From the NCBI GenBank assembly GCA_048158365.1, contig JBLLNL010000008.1: a stretch of 64,000 nt of DNA; one strand, 5' to 3'. Below are positions 55,521-63,924 of this stretch, one piece after another. The notes below the pieces were generated by a model, which was not told the origin of the DNA, searched no databases, and saw only the letters and a program-made list of their open reading frames with translations. This DNA is from Azoarcus_F sp048158365 (lineage in GTDB: Bacteria > Pseudomonadota > Gammaproteobacteria > Burkholderiales > Rhodocyclaceae). The position numbers and the translations under genes were made by a program. Position 1 is the stretch's first letter; every line of letters starts with the position of its first letter.

Positions 55521-56041
55521 CGAGCGATCGCCCGCCAGGCCGCGAGCTTGCGCGCGAGCGACAGCGATGCATGAGCTGGACTGGTAGAGGGCAGGCGATG
55601 AAGTCTCGGCCGTCCGTCCGGCGCGAGCAGCGGCACGACGCGCCTGACGAAGATGCGCTCGGCCATCGCGCCATTGAAGAAGATACGCTCGACATGCGGG
55701 TGTTCGATGAGGAACGGCATGAACGGATTCACTTGTATCGATTGTGGTTCGATCCGCGTGTCCAGGCTCCCCTTCCGCCTACATGCTCCGAGTACATCCC
55801 ATAGCGCGAAGCCCTTTGCTGCGAGCTGGTCGACGCGCTGCGGGTAGGGCTGACCCGGGTCGATGTCGAGCACCTCGCCGACGATGGTCCAGAATGCGTT
55901 GCGCGGATTGGCGTAATAGCAGCCGGCGGCGAGCGAGGCCTCGCCCGGCATGCTGCCGAGGATGAGGGTGTGCGCATCGGGTCCTGCAATCGGTGGGAAT
56001 CCTTCGAGGATCACGGGTAGGAGCAGAATTAGAAAGGCCAC
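55517..56041 (-). CDS. Hypoxanthine-type DNA glycosylase (uracil-DNA glycosylase superfamily)
   Basis: About 174 residues. GFPPIAGPDAHTLILGSMPGEASLAAGCYYANPRNAFW is the characteristic N-terminal block of the DNA-deoxyinosine glycosylase group in the UDG superfamily, with GSMPG as the active-site motif 1 and YYANPRN following. FFNGAMAERIF and LPSTSPAHASLS near the C terminus correspond to the second motif. It would remove deaminated bases. The start is unclear: GTG 56041 is used here, GTG 56014 is possible, and neither has a strong ribosome site. It overlaps the flavoprotein ATG. Confidence 0.82.
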   Translation of the reverse strand: MAFLILLLPVILEGFPPIAGPDAHTLILGSMPGEASLAAGCYYANPRNAFWTIVGEVLDIDPGQPYPQRVDQLAAKGFALWDVLGACRRKGSLDTRIEPQSIQVNPFMPFLIEHPHVERIFFNGAMAERIFVRRVVPLLAPDGRPRLHRLPSTSPAHASLSLARKLAAWRAIAR

Positions 56042-56118
56042 ATTGTCGCTCAAGTAAGGATCGATTCGGCGGCGCGGGCGCGCTGGCCTTGGGCGATCGA
56101 ATGCGTGTGAGGTCCCGT

Positions 56119-56628
56119 ATGCCAACCCTGAGAAACGGGAGGTCCATCACGAATACGCACGGTTTTCAGAAAATGCCCTTCTCCTGCCGGGAGGGCTGGG
56201 AGGATCTGATCCGCATTCATCCCAGCGTGATGAAGCTGTTCGGAATTTACGTGATCCCGATGTTGCTGATCCCGCCGGCGATGTTTCTGTATGCGGTGAT
56301 GGTGACGCCCGGCGCGGTTTTTCCGGCGCTGGTGCCGCAGATCACCGCGTTCGCTCCGACCCCGTTGTGGCTGTCGGCGCTTGCCCTGTTCATTTCGTCG
56401 ATATGGGTCAATGGCCTTGCCGTCGCCGTCGCCTGGGTGGTTTCAGCTGCGCTGATCTATCGCGGCGTGGTGCCGCTGTTCAAACTCGCGGACAGAAGCA
56501 AGGCCCGGTTGATGGGGCCCTTCGTGCTGATGGCAGGCGTCATCGCCTGGGCAGCGCATGGCGATCGCTCGTCTCGAGCGAGCGCCGGTCTGCGTTCACG
56601 CCAACGACGTGTCCAGATCCTTCCTTAG
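56119..56628 (+). CDS. Yip1-like small membrane protein, possibly internally deleted
   Basis: A 169-residue frame from ATG 56119 (GAGG about 7 bases upstream). It has EGWEDLIRIHPSVMKLFGIYVIPMLLIPPAMFLYA, then FAPTPLWLSALALF and SAALIYRGVVPLFKLADRSKARLMGPFVLMAGVIAWA. These blocks resemble bacterial Yip1-type proteins. By my recollection of that family, about 45 residues including one helix and a Tyr-Asp-Ala-Tyr stretch should lie between VPQ and ITAFAPTP. The C terminus turns polar (HGDRSSRASAGLRSRQRR) where a last hydrophobic helix would be expected. It is therefore a candidate decaying gene. Confidence 0.55.
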   Translation: MPTLRNGRSITNTHGFQKMPFSCREGWEDLIRIHPSVMKLFGIYVIPMLLIPPAMFLYAVMVTPGAVFPALVPQITAFAPTPLWLSALALFISSIWVNGLAVAVAWVVSAALIYRGVVPLFKLADRSKARLMGPFVLMAGVIAWAAHGDRSSRASAGLRSRQRRVQILP

Positions 56629-56735
56629 GCGAGGCGCCGGCTGGCACTGGGCGCAGGGGCGATCTGGCATAATCAGGGCCCTGTCGCTCCACCCGAACCC
56701 GCCGACCCGGAGCCTGTGCTCCGCAGCATCCGACT

Positions 56736-59700
56736 TTGACCACCATCGCTCGACCCGGATTCAACGCGCCCGATCGCCAGCACGACGATTTCGACGATTG
56801 CCTGAGCGCAGATCGGCCCCGCCTGATCGCGCTGTCGCGCAAGCTCAGGCAGTCCGAGCCGTCAGCGCGGGCACGTGTGCTGCGCGAACTGGACGCGTTG
56901 CTTGCGCATTCGCGAGGGGCGCTTGCGGCGCGCCGGGCGAGCCTTCCGGTCCCGATGTTCCCGCCGGAACTGCCGGTTTCGGCCCGACGGGACGAGATCG
57001 CCGATGCGATCCGTGCCCACCAGGTCGTCATCGTATGTGGCGAGACCGGGTCGGGCAAGACCACGCAGCTCCCCAAGATCTGCCTCGAACTGGGCCGCGG
57101 TGCCGCGGGGCTGATTGGCCACACGCAGCCGCGAAGGCTGGCCGCCAGGGCGACCGCGGCGCGCATCGCGCAGGAACTCGACAGCGAACTGGGGCAGGCG
57201 GTCGGCTACAAGATTCGCTTCACCGACCGGATCGGCCCATCCACTCATGTGAAGCTGATGACCGACGGGATTCTGCTGGCCGAGACCCAGTCCGATCCGT
57301 TGCTGTCCGCCTACGACACGCTGATCATCGACGAGGCGCATGAACGCAGCCTGAACATCGACTTCCTGCTCGGCTACCTGAAGACCTTGTTGCCACGCCG
57401 ACCCGATCTGAAACTGATCGTCACGTCGGCGACGCTGGATGCGGAACGTTTTGCGGGTCACTTCGGCAGGGGTGACGCGCTTGCGCCGGTGATCGAGGTG
57501 TCGGGGCGACTGTACCCGATCGAGCTGCGTTACCGTCCGGTCGAGGGTGAGAGCGAAGCGGCCGCTCCGAGGAGCGGCCAGGGCAGAAGGCCGGCATCGC
57601 AGCGCGATCGCGGGCGCGATCTGTATGAGGCCATCGTCGATGCGGTCGGCGAGGCGCAGACCTGTGGGCCCGGCGATGTGCTGATCTTCCTGCCGGGGGA
57701 GCGCGAGATCCGCGATGCGGCCGAGGCCTTGCGCAAGGCGAACTTCGCGGGCGGGCTGGAGATTCTTCCGCTGTTCGCGCGCCAGTCGGCCAAGGAGCAG
57801 GCGCGGGTATTCTCGGTCGGGCGGGGGCGGCGGGTCGTGCTCGCGACCAATGTCGCCGAAACCTCGCTGACCGTGCCGGGCATTCGCTATGTCGTCGATA
57901 CCGGTCTGGCACGGGTCAAGCGCTATTCGCATCGCAACAAGGTCGAGCAACTGCAGATCGAGAAGGTGTCGCAATCGGCCGCGAAGCAGCGCGCCGGACG
58001 CTGCGGCCGGGTCATGGATGGCGTCTGCTTTCGCCTCTATGACGAGGACGAGTTCGCGCGGCGCGATGCGCATACCGATCCGGAGATCCTGCGTTCGTCG
58101 CTGGCCGGGGTGATACTGCGCATGAAGGCATTGCGCCTCGGGGCGGTCGAGGACTTTCCGTTCATCGATCCGCCACAGCCGCGCATGATCGCCGATGGCT
58201 ACCAGCTGCTGACCGAGTTGGGTGCGGTCGCGGACGACGATGCACGCGGGCTCACGCCCATCGGCCGAGAACTCGCCCGGCTGCCGCTCGATCCCAAGGT
58301 CGGGCGGATGCTGCTCGCTGCGCGTGAGCGCGCATGTCTGACCGAAATGCTGGTGATCGCTGCGGCACTGTCCGTGCAGGATCCGCGCGAACGTCCTCAG
58401 GCGTCCAGCGGTGCCGCGGATCAGGCGCACGCACGCTTTCGCGGCGGCGAACAGGACCAGCGTTCCGAGTTCCTGTGGTTTCTGAACCTCTGGAACGCAT
58501 GGCAGGAGGTGCTCAAACATGAAACCGGGAGTAAGCAGAAAGCGTGGTGCCGGGCCCAATTTCTGTCATACACGCGGATGCGCGAATGGCGCGATGTGCA
58601 TTCGCAGCTCCATGTGCTGTGCGCCGAACACGGCTGGAAGGAGAATCAGCTGCCCGCGAGCTACGAGGCCATGCACAAGGCACTGCTGGCCGGCCTGCTG
58701 GGCCATGTGGGCTTCAGGATTGAAGAAGAGGGCCGCGCGGAGCCGGGCGGACGGGGCGGACAATCCGGCGGCTATCTCGGTGCGCGCGGCATCCGCTTCT
58801 GGCCCCATCCGGGTTCGACGCTGGCGAGAAAGCCGGGCAAGTGGATCGTATGTGCCGAGCTGGTGGAGACCACGCGTCTGTTCGGACGCTGCATCGCGCG
58901 GATCGAGCCGGACTGGCTGGAGGAGGTCGGCGCGCATCTGGTCCGGCGCCATGTGTTCGAACCGCACTGGTCCAAGTCGGCCGGCGCGGTGCGCGCCTGG
59001 GAGCGCGGCACCTTGCACGGGCTGGTGTTGTACGCGCGGCGCGGTGTCGCCTATCGCGACGTCGATCCGGCGTTGTGCCGGGAGCTGTTGATCCGCGAGG
59101 CGCTGGTTCAGGGCGAGGTCTCCGATGGCGCATTGCGCAACATGGCGTTTCTGCGCCACAACCTCGGACTGGTCGGCGAGATCGAGCGGCTCGAGCACAA
59201 GGCGAGGCGCCCCGATGTGCTGGTCGATGAGGCTCTGATAGAGGCCTTTTACGATCAGCTGATTCCCGGTGATGTGGTGGATCTCGCGAGTTTCGAGGCG
59301 TGGCGCAAGGCGGCCGAGAAGGATGCGCCGGGATGCCTGCATCTGAGCCGCGAGCAGTTGATGCGGCATGACGCCGGCGGCATCACCACCGACCGCTTTC
59401 CGGCGGTCTTCGATGTGTTCGGTCAGAAGCTCGAACTTCGTTACCTGCACCAGCCTGGTGATGCGGACGACGGGGTGACATTGACGGTACCGCTGGCCAT
59501 GCTCAATCAGATCCCGGCCGAGCGCTGCGAGTGGCTGGTGCCCGGTTTGCTGCAGGAGAAGGTCACCGCGCTGCTGAAAACCGTCCCGCAGCGCCATCGC
59601 CACCGCCTGCAACCGGTGGCTGACAGTGCGGCTTCGTTCGTCGCGGCGGTGGAGGCGGGCGAGTTCGATACGTCCGAACCCTTGTTGCGCGCGCTGCAGT

Positions 59701-60839
59701 GCTTCGTCGAGGAACGGGTTTCGCTGAAACTCCCGATGGCGTCGTTCCGCCCGGAGAATCTGCTGCCCCACTTTCTGATGAACTTCCGGGTCGTCGACGA
59801 ACACGGGCGCATGTTCGGTCAGTCGCGCAATCTGGCAGAGTTGCGCGCCCGTCTGGGAAAACAGGTTGCGGACCGCTTTCGGTCGGCCGGTATCGTCACA
59901 CTAGAGCGCCCGATCGCTGCGGACGCGCGCGGCCACAACTCCGCTGTGGAGATGACTGAAACCGGCGACAACGCGATGCAGGGTGGTGCCTCGGGGCTGA
60001 CCGGATGGACCTTTGGTGTGTTGCCGGAATTGCTCGAACTCAAGCTGGGGGGGCGCGACGTCATCGGTTTTCCGGCCCTGCACGACGATGGCGACAGTGT
60101 GTCCATCCGCCCCTACGACACGCCTGAAGAGGCAGCGCGGATTCATCGCAAGGGCTTGATTCGCCTGTTCGCACTGACGCTGAAGGATCAGGTGCGCGCG
60201 GTCGAACGCCTTCCCGGGCTGCGCGAGCTGGCGCTGGTGTTCATTCCGTTCGGTACCGAGGCGGAGTTGAAGACGCAGCTCGTCGCCGCCACGCTGGAGC
60301 GGGTGTGCCTGCTCGCGCCTCTGCCCGTCGATGCAGAGACGTTTGCAAAGCGTTGTGCCGAGGCCAAGCCTCGCGTGAGTCTGGTCGCGCAGGAGTTCAT
60401 GCGACTCGCGAAGCAACTTGTGATCGAGCATGCCCACTTGCAAAAGCGCCTGGCCGGGCTGAAGGCGTTTCCCGAGGTCGCCTCCGACGTTCAGACCCAG
60501 CTTGCGGCGCTGATGCCGCCGAACTTTCTGCTCGCCTTCTCGTGGGAGCGCCTCGTGCATTTCCCGCGCTATCTGCAGGCGACTGCAGTGAGGCTTGACA
60601 AGCTGCGCGACAATCCGGTTCGCGACGCCCAGCTCATGGCCGAGTGGCGGGCGCTGGCGCAAGCTTTCGAGCGTGCACTGCAGGCCAAACGCAAGGCCGG
60701 CTTCGAGGATCCCTCGCTGGAAGAATTTCGCTGGCTGCTGGAGGAGTTGCGCGTCGGCCTGTTCGCTCAGGCGCTGAAAACCCCGATGCCGGTCAGCGTG
60801 AAGCGCCTGCAGAAGATCTGGAGCGCGCGCCCGACATGA
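56736..60839 (+). CDS. hrpA: ATP-dependent RNA helicase HrpA
   Basis: DEAH-box helicase of 1367 residues. Walker A is GETGSGKTT (102-110), motif II DEAH at 199-202, then SATLDAERF, VLATNVAETSLTVPGI and QRAGRCGR (motif VI). HA2 and OB domains follow, with a long C-terminal HrpA-specific region (DUF3418-type) ending near LQKIWSARP. Size and order match E. coli HrpA, involved in rescue of stalled ribosomes. No ATG is available: the frame opens at TTG 56736, upstream of which it is soon closed, so the start is the least certain point. Confidence 0.95.
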   Translation: MTTIARPGFNAPDRQHDDFDDCLSADRPRLIALSRKLRQSEPSARARVLRELDALLAHSRGALAARRASLPVPMFPPELPVSARRDEIADAIRAHQVVIVCGETGSGKTTQLPKICLELGRGAAGLIGHTQPRRLAARATAARIAQELDSELGQAVGYKIRFTDRIGPSTHVKLMTDGILLAETQSDPLLSAYDTLIIDEAHERSLNIDFLLGYLKTLLPRRPDLKLIVTSATLDAERFAGHFGRGDALAPVIEVSGRLYPIELRYRPVEGESEAAAPRSGQGRRPASQRDRGRDLYEAIVDAVGEAQTCGPGDVLIFLPGEREIRDAAEALRKANFAGGLEILPLFARQSAKEQARVFSVGRGRRVVLATNVAETSLTVPGIRYVVDTGLARVKRYSHRNKVEQLQIEKVSQSAAKQRAGRCGRVMDGVCFRLYDEDEFARRDAHTDPEILRSSLAGVILRMKALRLGAVEDFPFIDPPQPRMIADGYQLLTELGAVADDDARGLTPIGRELARLPLDPKVGRMLLAARERACLTEMLVIAAALSVQDPRERPQASSGAADQAHARFRGGEQDQRSEFLWFLNLWNAWQEVLKHETGSKQKAWCRAQFLSYTRMREWRDVHSQLHVLCAEHGWKENQLPASYEAMHKALLAGLLGHVGFRIEEEGRAEPGGRGGQSGGYLGARGIRFWPHPGSTLARKPGKWIVCAELVETTRLFGRCIARIEPDWLEEVGAHLVRRHVFEPHWSKSAGAVRAWERGTLHGLVLYARRGVAYRDVDPALCRELLIREALVQGEVSDGALRNMAFLRHNLGLVGEIERLEHKARRPDVLVDEALIEAFYDQLIPGDVVDLASFEAWRKAAEKDAPGCLHLSREQLMRHDAGGITTDRFPAVFDVFGQKLELRYLHQPGDADDGVTLTVPLAMLNQIPAERCEWLVPGLLQEKVTALLKTVPQRHRHRLQPVADSAASFVAAVEAGEFDTSEPLLRALQCFVEERVSLKLPMASFRPENLLPHFLMNFRVVDEHGRMFGQSRNLAELRARLGKQVADRFRSAGIVTLERPIAADARGHNSAVEMTETGDNAMQGGASGLTGWTFGVLPELLELKLGGRDVIGFPALHDDGDSVSIRPYDTPEEAARIHRKGLIRLFALTLKDQVRAVERLPGLRELALVFIPFGTEAELKTQLVAATLERVCLLAPLPVDAETFAKRCAEAKPRVSLVAQEFMRLAKQLVIEHAHLQKRLAGLKAFPEVASDVQTQLAALMPPNFLLAFSWERLVHFPRYLQATAVRLDKLRDNPVRDAQLMAEWRALAQAFERALQAKRKAGFEDPSLEEFRWLLEELRVGLFAQALKTPMPVSVKRLQKIWSARPT

Positions 60840-60876
60840 GCCGCGGTCCGTGTAGGCGCCGCTCCTGACCCTGCCT

Positions 60877-60903
60877 TTGTATTTGTTGTAAATTCTGTTA
60901 TCT
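60877..60903 (+). promoter_or_regulatory. A/T-rich promoter region of the rpsF operon
   Basis: TTGTAT (60877-60882) and TTATCT (60898-60903) are 15 bp apart within the only A/T-rich stretch (60876-60907) between hrpA and rpsF. Spacing is short, so the exact boxes are uncertain, but the location is right for the ribosomal operon promoter. Confidence 0.4.
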
Positions 60904-60919
60904 TTCCGCTCTTACCCTT

Positions 60920-60948
60920 GCTCCACCGGATATCGCATGCCGGGGAGC
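60920..60948 (+). promoter_or_regulatory. Stem-loop in the rpsF leader, possible S6:S18 feedback element
   Basis: GCTCC-a-CCGG pairs with CCGG-GGAGC: nine pairs, one bulged A and a 10-base loop, ending 24 bases before the rpsF ATG. Leaders of rpsF operons in many bacteria carry an S6:S18-binding hairpin with a CCG element next to a bulge. The position fits, but I cannot verify the full consensus. Confidence 0.45.
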
Positions 60949-60972
60949 TGTCATCAACCGCAAGGAGCATGC

Positions 60973-61371
60973 ATGCGACACTATGAAATCGTGTTCATCG
61001 TTCACCCGGACCAGTCCGAACAGGTTCCGGCAATGATCGAACGATACAAAACGCTCGTTACGAGCCGTAACGGGCAGATCCATCGGCTGGAGGACTGGGG
61101 GCGTCGGCAGATGGCCTATCCGATCCAGAAGATGCACAAGGCGCACTATGTCTTGATGAACATCGAGTGCGACGGCGAGACGCTGGCCGAGCTCGAGCAC
61201 GCCTTCAAGTTCAATGATGCCGTCCTGCGCCATCTGACCATCAAGCAGAAGGCCGCCGTCACGGCCGCCTCCCCGATGATGAAGGACGAGAAGTCGCGCT
61301 CGCTGACCCCGGCTGCCGGCGAAGGCAGCAGCGATGGCGGTGACAAGGCCGAAACAACCGAATCCGCCTGA
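60973..61371 (+). CDS. rpsF: 30S ribosomal protein S6
   Basis: Platform protein of the small subunit, 132 residues. MRHYEIVFIVHPDQSEQVPAMIERY and LEDWGRRQMAYPIQKMHKAHYVLMNIE are canonical. The tail after residue 100 is low-complexity and acidic (GEGSSDGGDKAETTESA), longer than the folded core. ATG 60973 follows AAGGAG. It opens the operon rpsF-priB-rpsR-rplI, and priB starts inside its last codons. Confidence 0.97.
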   Translation: MRHYEIVFIVHPDQSEQVPAMIERYKTLVTSRNGQIHRLEDWGRRQMAYPIQKMHKAHYVLMNIECDGETLAELEHAFKFNDAVLRHLTIKQKAAVTAASPMMKDEKSRSLTPAAGEGSSDGGDKAETTESA

Positions 61372-61738
61372 GGACTTGTCCGCGCAACTGAATCAGCTCC
61401 TGTTCGATGCCAGACTGGCTGAATTGCAGCCGTTGCGTCGAACCCCGGCAGGCATACCGGTCGCAGCCTGCACCCTGGTGCATGAATCGAGGCAGTGCGA
61501 AGCCGGTGTCGAGCGTGATGTGTCGTTGGAGTTGCCGGCGATCGCGATGGGGGAGCTGGCCAGTGTGATGACGGCCGTGGTTCCGGGTGCGCACCTCAGG
61601 GTCACCGGATTTCTGGCGGCCAGAAGCCTGCGTAGTCGTGTACCGGTACTGCATCTGAGCAAAATCGAATTTTTGGAAGGAACGAAAAATGGCGTTCAAG
61701 CCGAAGTCAAAGTTCAAGAAGAAGGACGATCGCGGTAA
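61334..61738 (+). CDS. priB: Primosomal replication protein N (PriB)
   Basis: ssDNA-binding OB-fold protein of the replication-restart primosome, located as usual between rpsF and rpsR. NQLLFDARLAELQPLRRTPAGIPVAACTLVHESRQCEAG and AVVPGAHLRVTGFLAARSLRSRVPVLHLSKIEFL are PriB blocks. Two oddities: the only ATG (61334) overlaps rpsF by 38 bases, giving a polar 14-residue extension (TTG 61376 would avoid it), and the 3' end runs 50 bases into rpsR, adding GTKNGVQAEVKVQEEGRSR beyond the usual end. Confidence 0.88.
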   Translation: MAVTRPKQPNPPEDLSAQLNQLLFDARLAELQPLRRTPAGIPVAACTLVHESRQCEAGVERDVSLELPAIAMGELASVMTAVVPGAHLRVTGFLAARSLRSRVPVLHLSKIEFLEGTKNGVQAEVKVQEEGRSR

Positions 61739-61964
61739 TCGCGGTCTTTTCAAGCGTCGCAAGTTCTGCCGTTTCACTGCCGAGAAGATCGAAGAGATCG
61801 ACTACAAGGACGTGGACCTGCTGAAGGACTTCATCACCGAAAACGGCAAGGTCATGCCGGCGCGCATCACCGGCACCAAGGCCGGCTATCAGCGTCAGTT
61901 GTCCACCGCGATCAAGCGCGCCCGCTTCCTCGCGTTGCTGCCCTACACCGACCTGCACCAGTAA
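61689..61964 (+). CDS. rpsR: 30S ribosomal protein S18
   Basis: Platform partner of S6, 91 residues. It has a basic N terminus (KPKSKFKKKDD) and the conserved KRRKFCRFTAEKIEEIDYKD and ITGTKAGYQRQLSTAIKRARFLALLPY. ATG 61689 has GGAAGGA upstream, inside priB. Confidence 0.97.
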   Translation: MAFKPKSKFKKKDDRGNRGLFKRRKFCRFTAEKIEEIDYKDVDLLKDFITENGKVMPARITGTKAGYQRQLSTAIKRARFLALLPYTDLHQ

Positions 61965-61976
61965 GGAGAATCGAAC

Positions 61977-62429
61977 ATGCAAATCATTCTTCTGGAAAAG
62001 GTCACCAACCTGGGTACGCTGGGCGATATCGTGAAGGTGCGAGACGGCTATGCGCGCAACTTCCTGATCCCGCAAGGAAAGGCAAAGCGCGCAACCGAAG
62101 CCAACAAGGCCGAGTTCGAGGCACGTCGCGCCGAGTTCGAGCGTGCTCAGGCGGACAAACTGGCCGAGGCGCAGACGCTCGCCGGCAAGCTCGAAGGTCT
62201 GATGGTCCAGATCACCCGCAAGGCTGGCATGGACGGACGTCTGTTCGGTTCGGTCACCAACGCCGATATCGCGGAAGCGCTGGAAACCCTCGGTTTCGAG
62301 ATCGAGCGCGGCGCGCTGCGCCTGCCGGACGGTCCGATCAAGCAGGTGGGTGACGTTCAGGTCGATGTCGCGCTGCACTCCGATGTTGTGACCGCGATCA
62401 CCGTGTCGGTGCTTGGCGACCAGAAGTAA
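61977..62429 (+). CDS. rplI: 50S ribosomal protein L9
   Basis: Large-subunit protein of 150 residues. The N-terminal rRNA-binding domain MQIILLEKVTNLGTLGDIVKVRDGYARNFLIPQGKA is the family signature, followed by the long connecting helix (about 45-75) and the C-terminal domain (RLFGSVTNADIAEAL). It follows rpsR by 12 bases with a GGAG site and is last before a strong terminator. Confidence 0.97.
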   Translation: MQIILLEKVTNLGTLGDIVKVRDGYARNFLIPQGKAKRATEANKAEFEARRAEFERAQADKLAEAQTLAGKLEGLMVQITRKAGMDGRLFGSVTNADIAEALETLGFEIERGALRLPDGPIKQVGDVQVDVALHSDVVTAITVSVLGDQK

Positions 62430-62451
62430 GCGCTGATTCATCGCCGTGTAG

Positions 62452-62482
62452 AATGGGCTGCCACGTGCAGCCCATTTGTTTT
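62452..62482 (+). terminator. Rho-independent terminator of the rpsF-rplI operon
   Basis: A perfect 10-bp stem, AATGGGCTGC (62452-62461) with GCAGCCCATT (62467-62476), has a 5-base loop and is followed by TGTTTT. It lies 22 bases after rplI. Confidence 0.92.
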
Positions 62483-62492
62483 GGTGGCCCGT

Positions 62493-62498
62493 TAGAAT
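62493..62498 (+). promoter_or_regulatory. Possible -10 box for dnaB
   Basis: TAGAAT within GTTAGAATCGCT, the same 12-mer as upstream of the MFS gene (2187), 28 bases before the dnaB ATG and just past the terminator. There is no good -35. Confidence 0.4.
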
Positions 62499-62526
62499 CG
62501 CTTCCCTGAACATCGATCGGATCCTC

Positions 62527-63924
62527 ATGGCCACCTCGAAGCGAACCTATTCAGATAACGCTCGCGATGCCGACATCGCGGCCATCCGACTGCCGCCCCA
62601 CTCCATCGAGGCGGAGCAGTCGCTGATCGGCGGCATTCTGCTGGACAACGCGGCATGGGAGCGGATAGCCGATCTGGTCACTTCCGAGGATTTCTATCGG
62701 GACGATCATCGACGGATCTATCAGCACATCGCCCGCCTGGTCGACATGGGCAAGCCAGCCGATGTGGTCACGGTTTTCGAGTCGCTGGAGAAGCACAACG
62801 AGTCGGAGCAGGCAGGGGGGTTGGCCTATCTGGCCGAGGTGGCGAACAGCACCCCGTCTGCGGCCAACATTCGACGCTATGCCGAGATCGTCCGCGAGCG
62901 GGCGATCCTGCGCAAGATGGTGACGGTCGGGGATCAGATCGCGTCGAGCGCACTCAATCCATCCGGGCGGGATGCTAAGGCCTTGCTCGACGAGGCCGAG
63001 GCAAAGGTGTTCGAGATCGCCGAAGCCGGTGCCCGTCACGCCAGTGGCTTCGTGTCCATTCAGCCCATTCTGAAGCAGGTCGTGGATAGGGTGCAGGAGC
63101 TCTACGATCGGGACAATCCGAACGAGGTCACCGGCGTGCCGACCGGTCTCGTCGACCTGGATGAAAAGACCTCGGGTCTGCAGCCGTCCGACATGATCAT
63201 CCTGGCCGGGCGGCCTGCGATGGGCAAGACCACGCTCGCGCTCAACATCGCCGAGCATGTGGCGGTGGATTGCCGCCTGCCGGTCGCGATTTTCTCGATG
63301 GAGATGCCTGGCACCCAGCTTGCGATGCGTTTCATTTCGTCGCTCGGGCGAATCGACCAGACCAAGCTCAGGACCGGCCGCCTCGGAGACGAGGATTGGC
63401 AACGTCTGACCGCCGCAATGGGCAAGCTCTACGATGCCCCGTTGTTCATCGACGAAACTCCCGGACTGAACCCGATCGACCTGCGAGCGCGGGCGCGGCG
63501 GCTGTCGCGTCAGTGTGGCAAGCTTGGTCTGATCGTCATCGACTACCTGCAACTGATGACAAGCACGCGTGACAGCGACAACCGCGCAGCCGAGCTGTCC
63601 GAAATCTCGCGTTCGGTGAAGTCGCTGGCCAAGGAACTGCATGTTCCGATCATCGCGTTGTCACAGCTCAACCGGAGTCTGGAACAGCGCCCGAACAAGC
63701 GCCCGGTGATGTCGGATCTGCGTGAATCCGGCGCGATCGAGCAGGATGCGGACATCATCATGTTCATCTACCGGGACGAAGTGTACAACCCGGACTCGGC
63801 CGACAAGGGCTCTGCGGAGCTCATCATCGGCAAGCACCGGAACGGACCGACCGGCATGGTCAGGATGACCTTCATCGGCGAGTACACGCGCTTCGAAAAC
63901 TTCGCCGCGGGCGCCCATTACTGA
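62527..63924 (+). CDS. dnaB: Replicative DNA helicase
   Basis: Hexameric 5'-3' helicase of the replisome, 465 residues. N-terminal domain LPPHSIEAEQSLIGGILLDNAAWERI (about 22-48), linker, then the RecA-like domain: Walker A GRPAMGKTT (about 228), FSMEMPGTQLAMR, IVIDYLQLM (Walker B) and LSQLNRSLEQRPNKRPVMSDLRESGAIEQDAD. ATG 62527 is preferred over a 17-codon upstream frame. No intein is visible. The 76 bases after the stop show nothing supportable. Confidence 0.98.
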   Translation: MATSKRTYSDNARDADIAAIRLPPHSIEAEQSLIGGILLDNAAWERIADLVTSEDFYRDDHRRIYQHIARLVDMGKPADVVTVFESLEKHNESEQAGGLAYLAEVANSTPSAANIRRYAEIVRERAILRKMVTVGDQIASSALNPSGRDAKALLDEAEAKVFEIAEAGARHASGFVSIQPILKQVVDRVQELYDRDNPNEVTGVPTGLVDLDEKTSGLQPSDMIILAGRPAMGKTTLALNIAEHVAVDCRLPVAIFSMEMPGTQLAMRFISSLGRIDQTKLRTGRLGDEDWQRLTAAMGKLYDAPLFIDETPGLNPIDLRARARRLSRQCGKLGLIVIDYLQLMTSTRDSDNRAAELSEISRSVKSLAKELHVPIIALSQLNRSLEQRPNKRPVMSDLRESGAIEQDADIIMFIYRDEVYNPDSADKGSAELIIGKHRNGPTGMVRMTFIGEYTRFENFAAGAHY

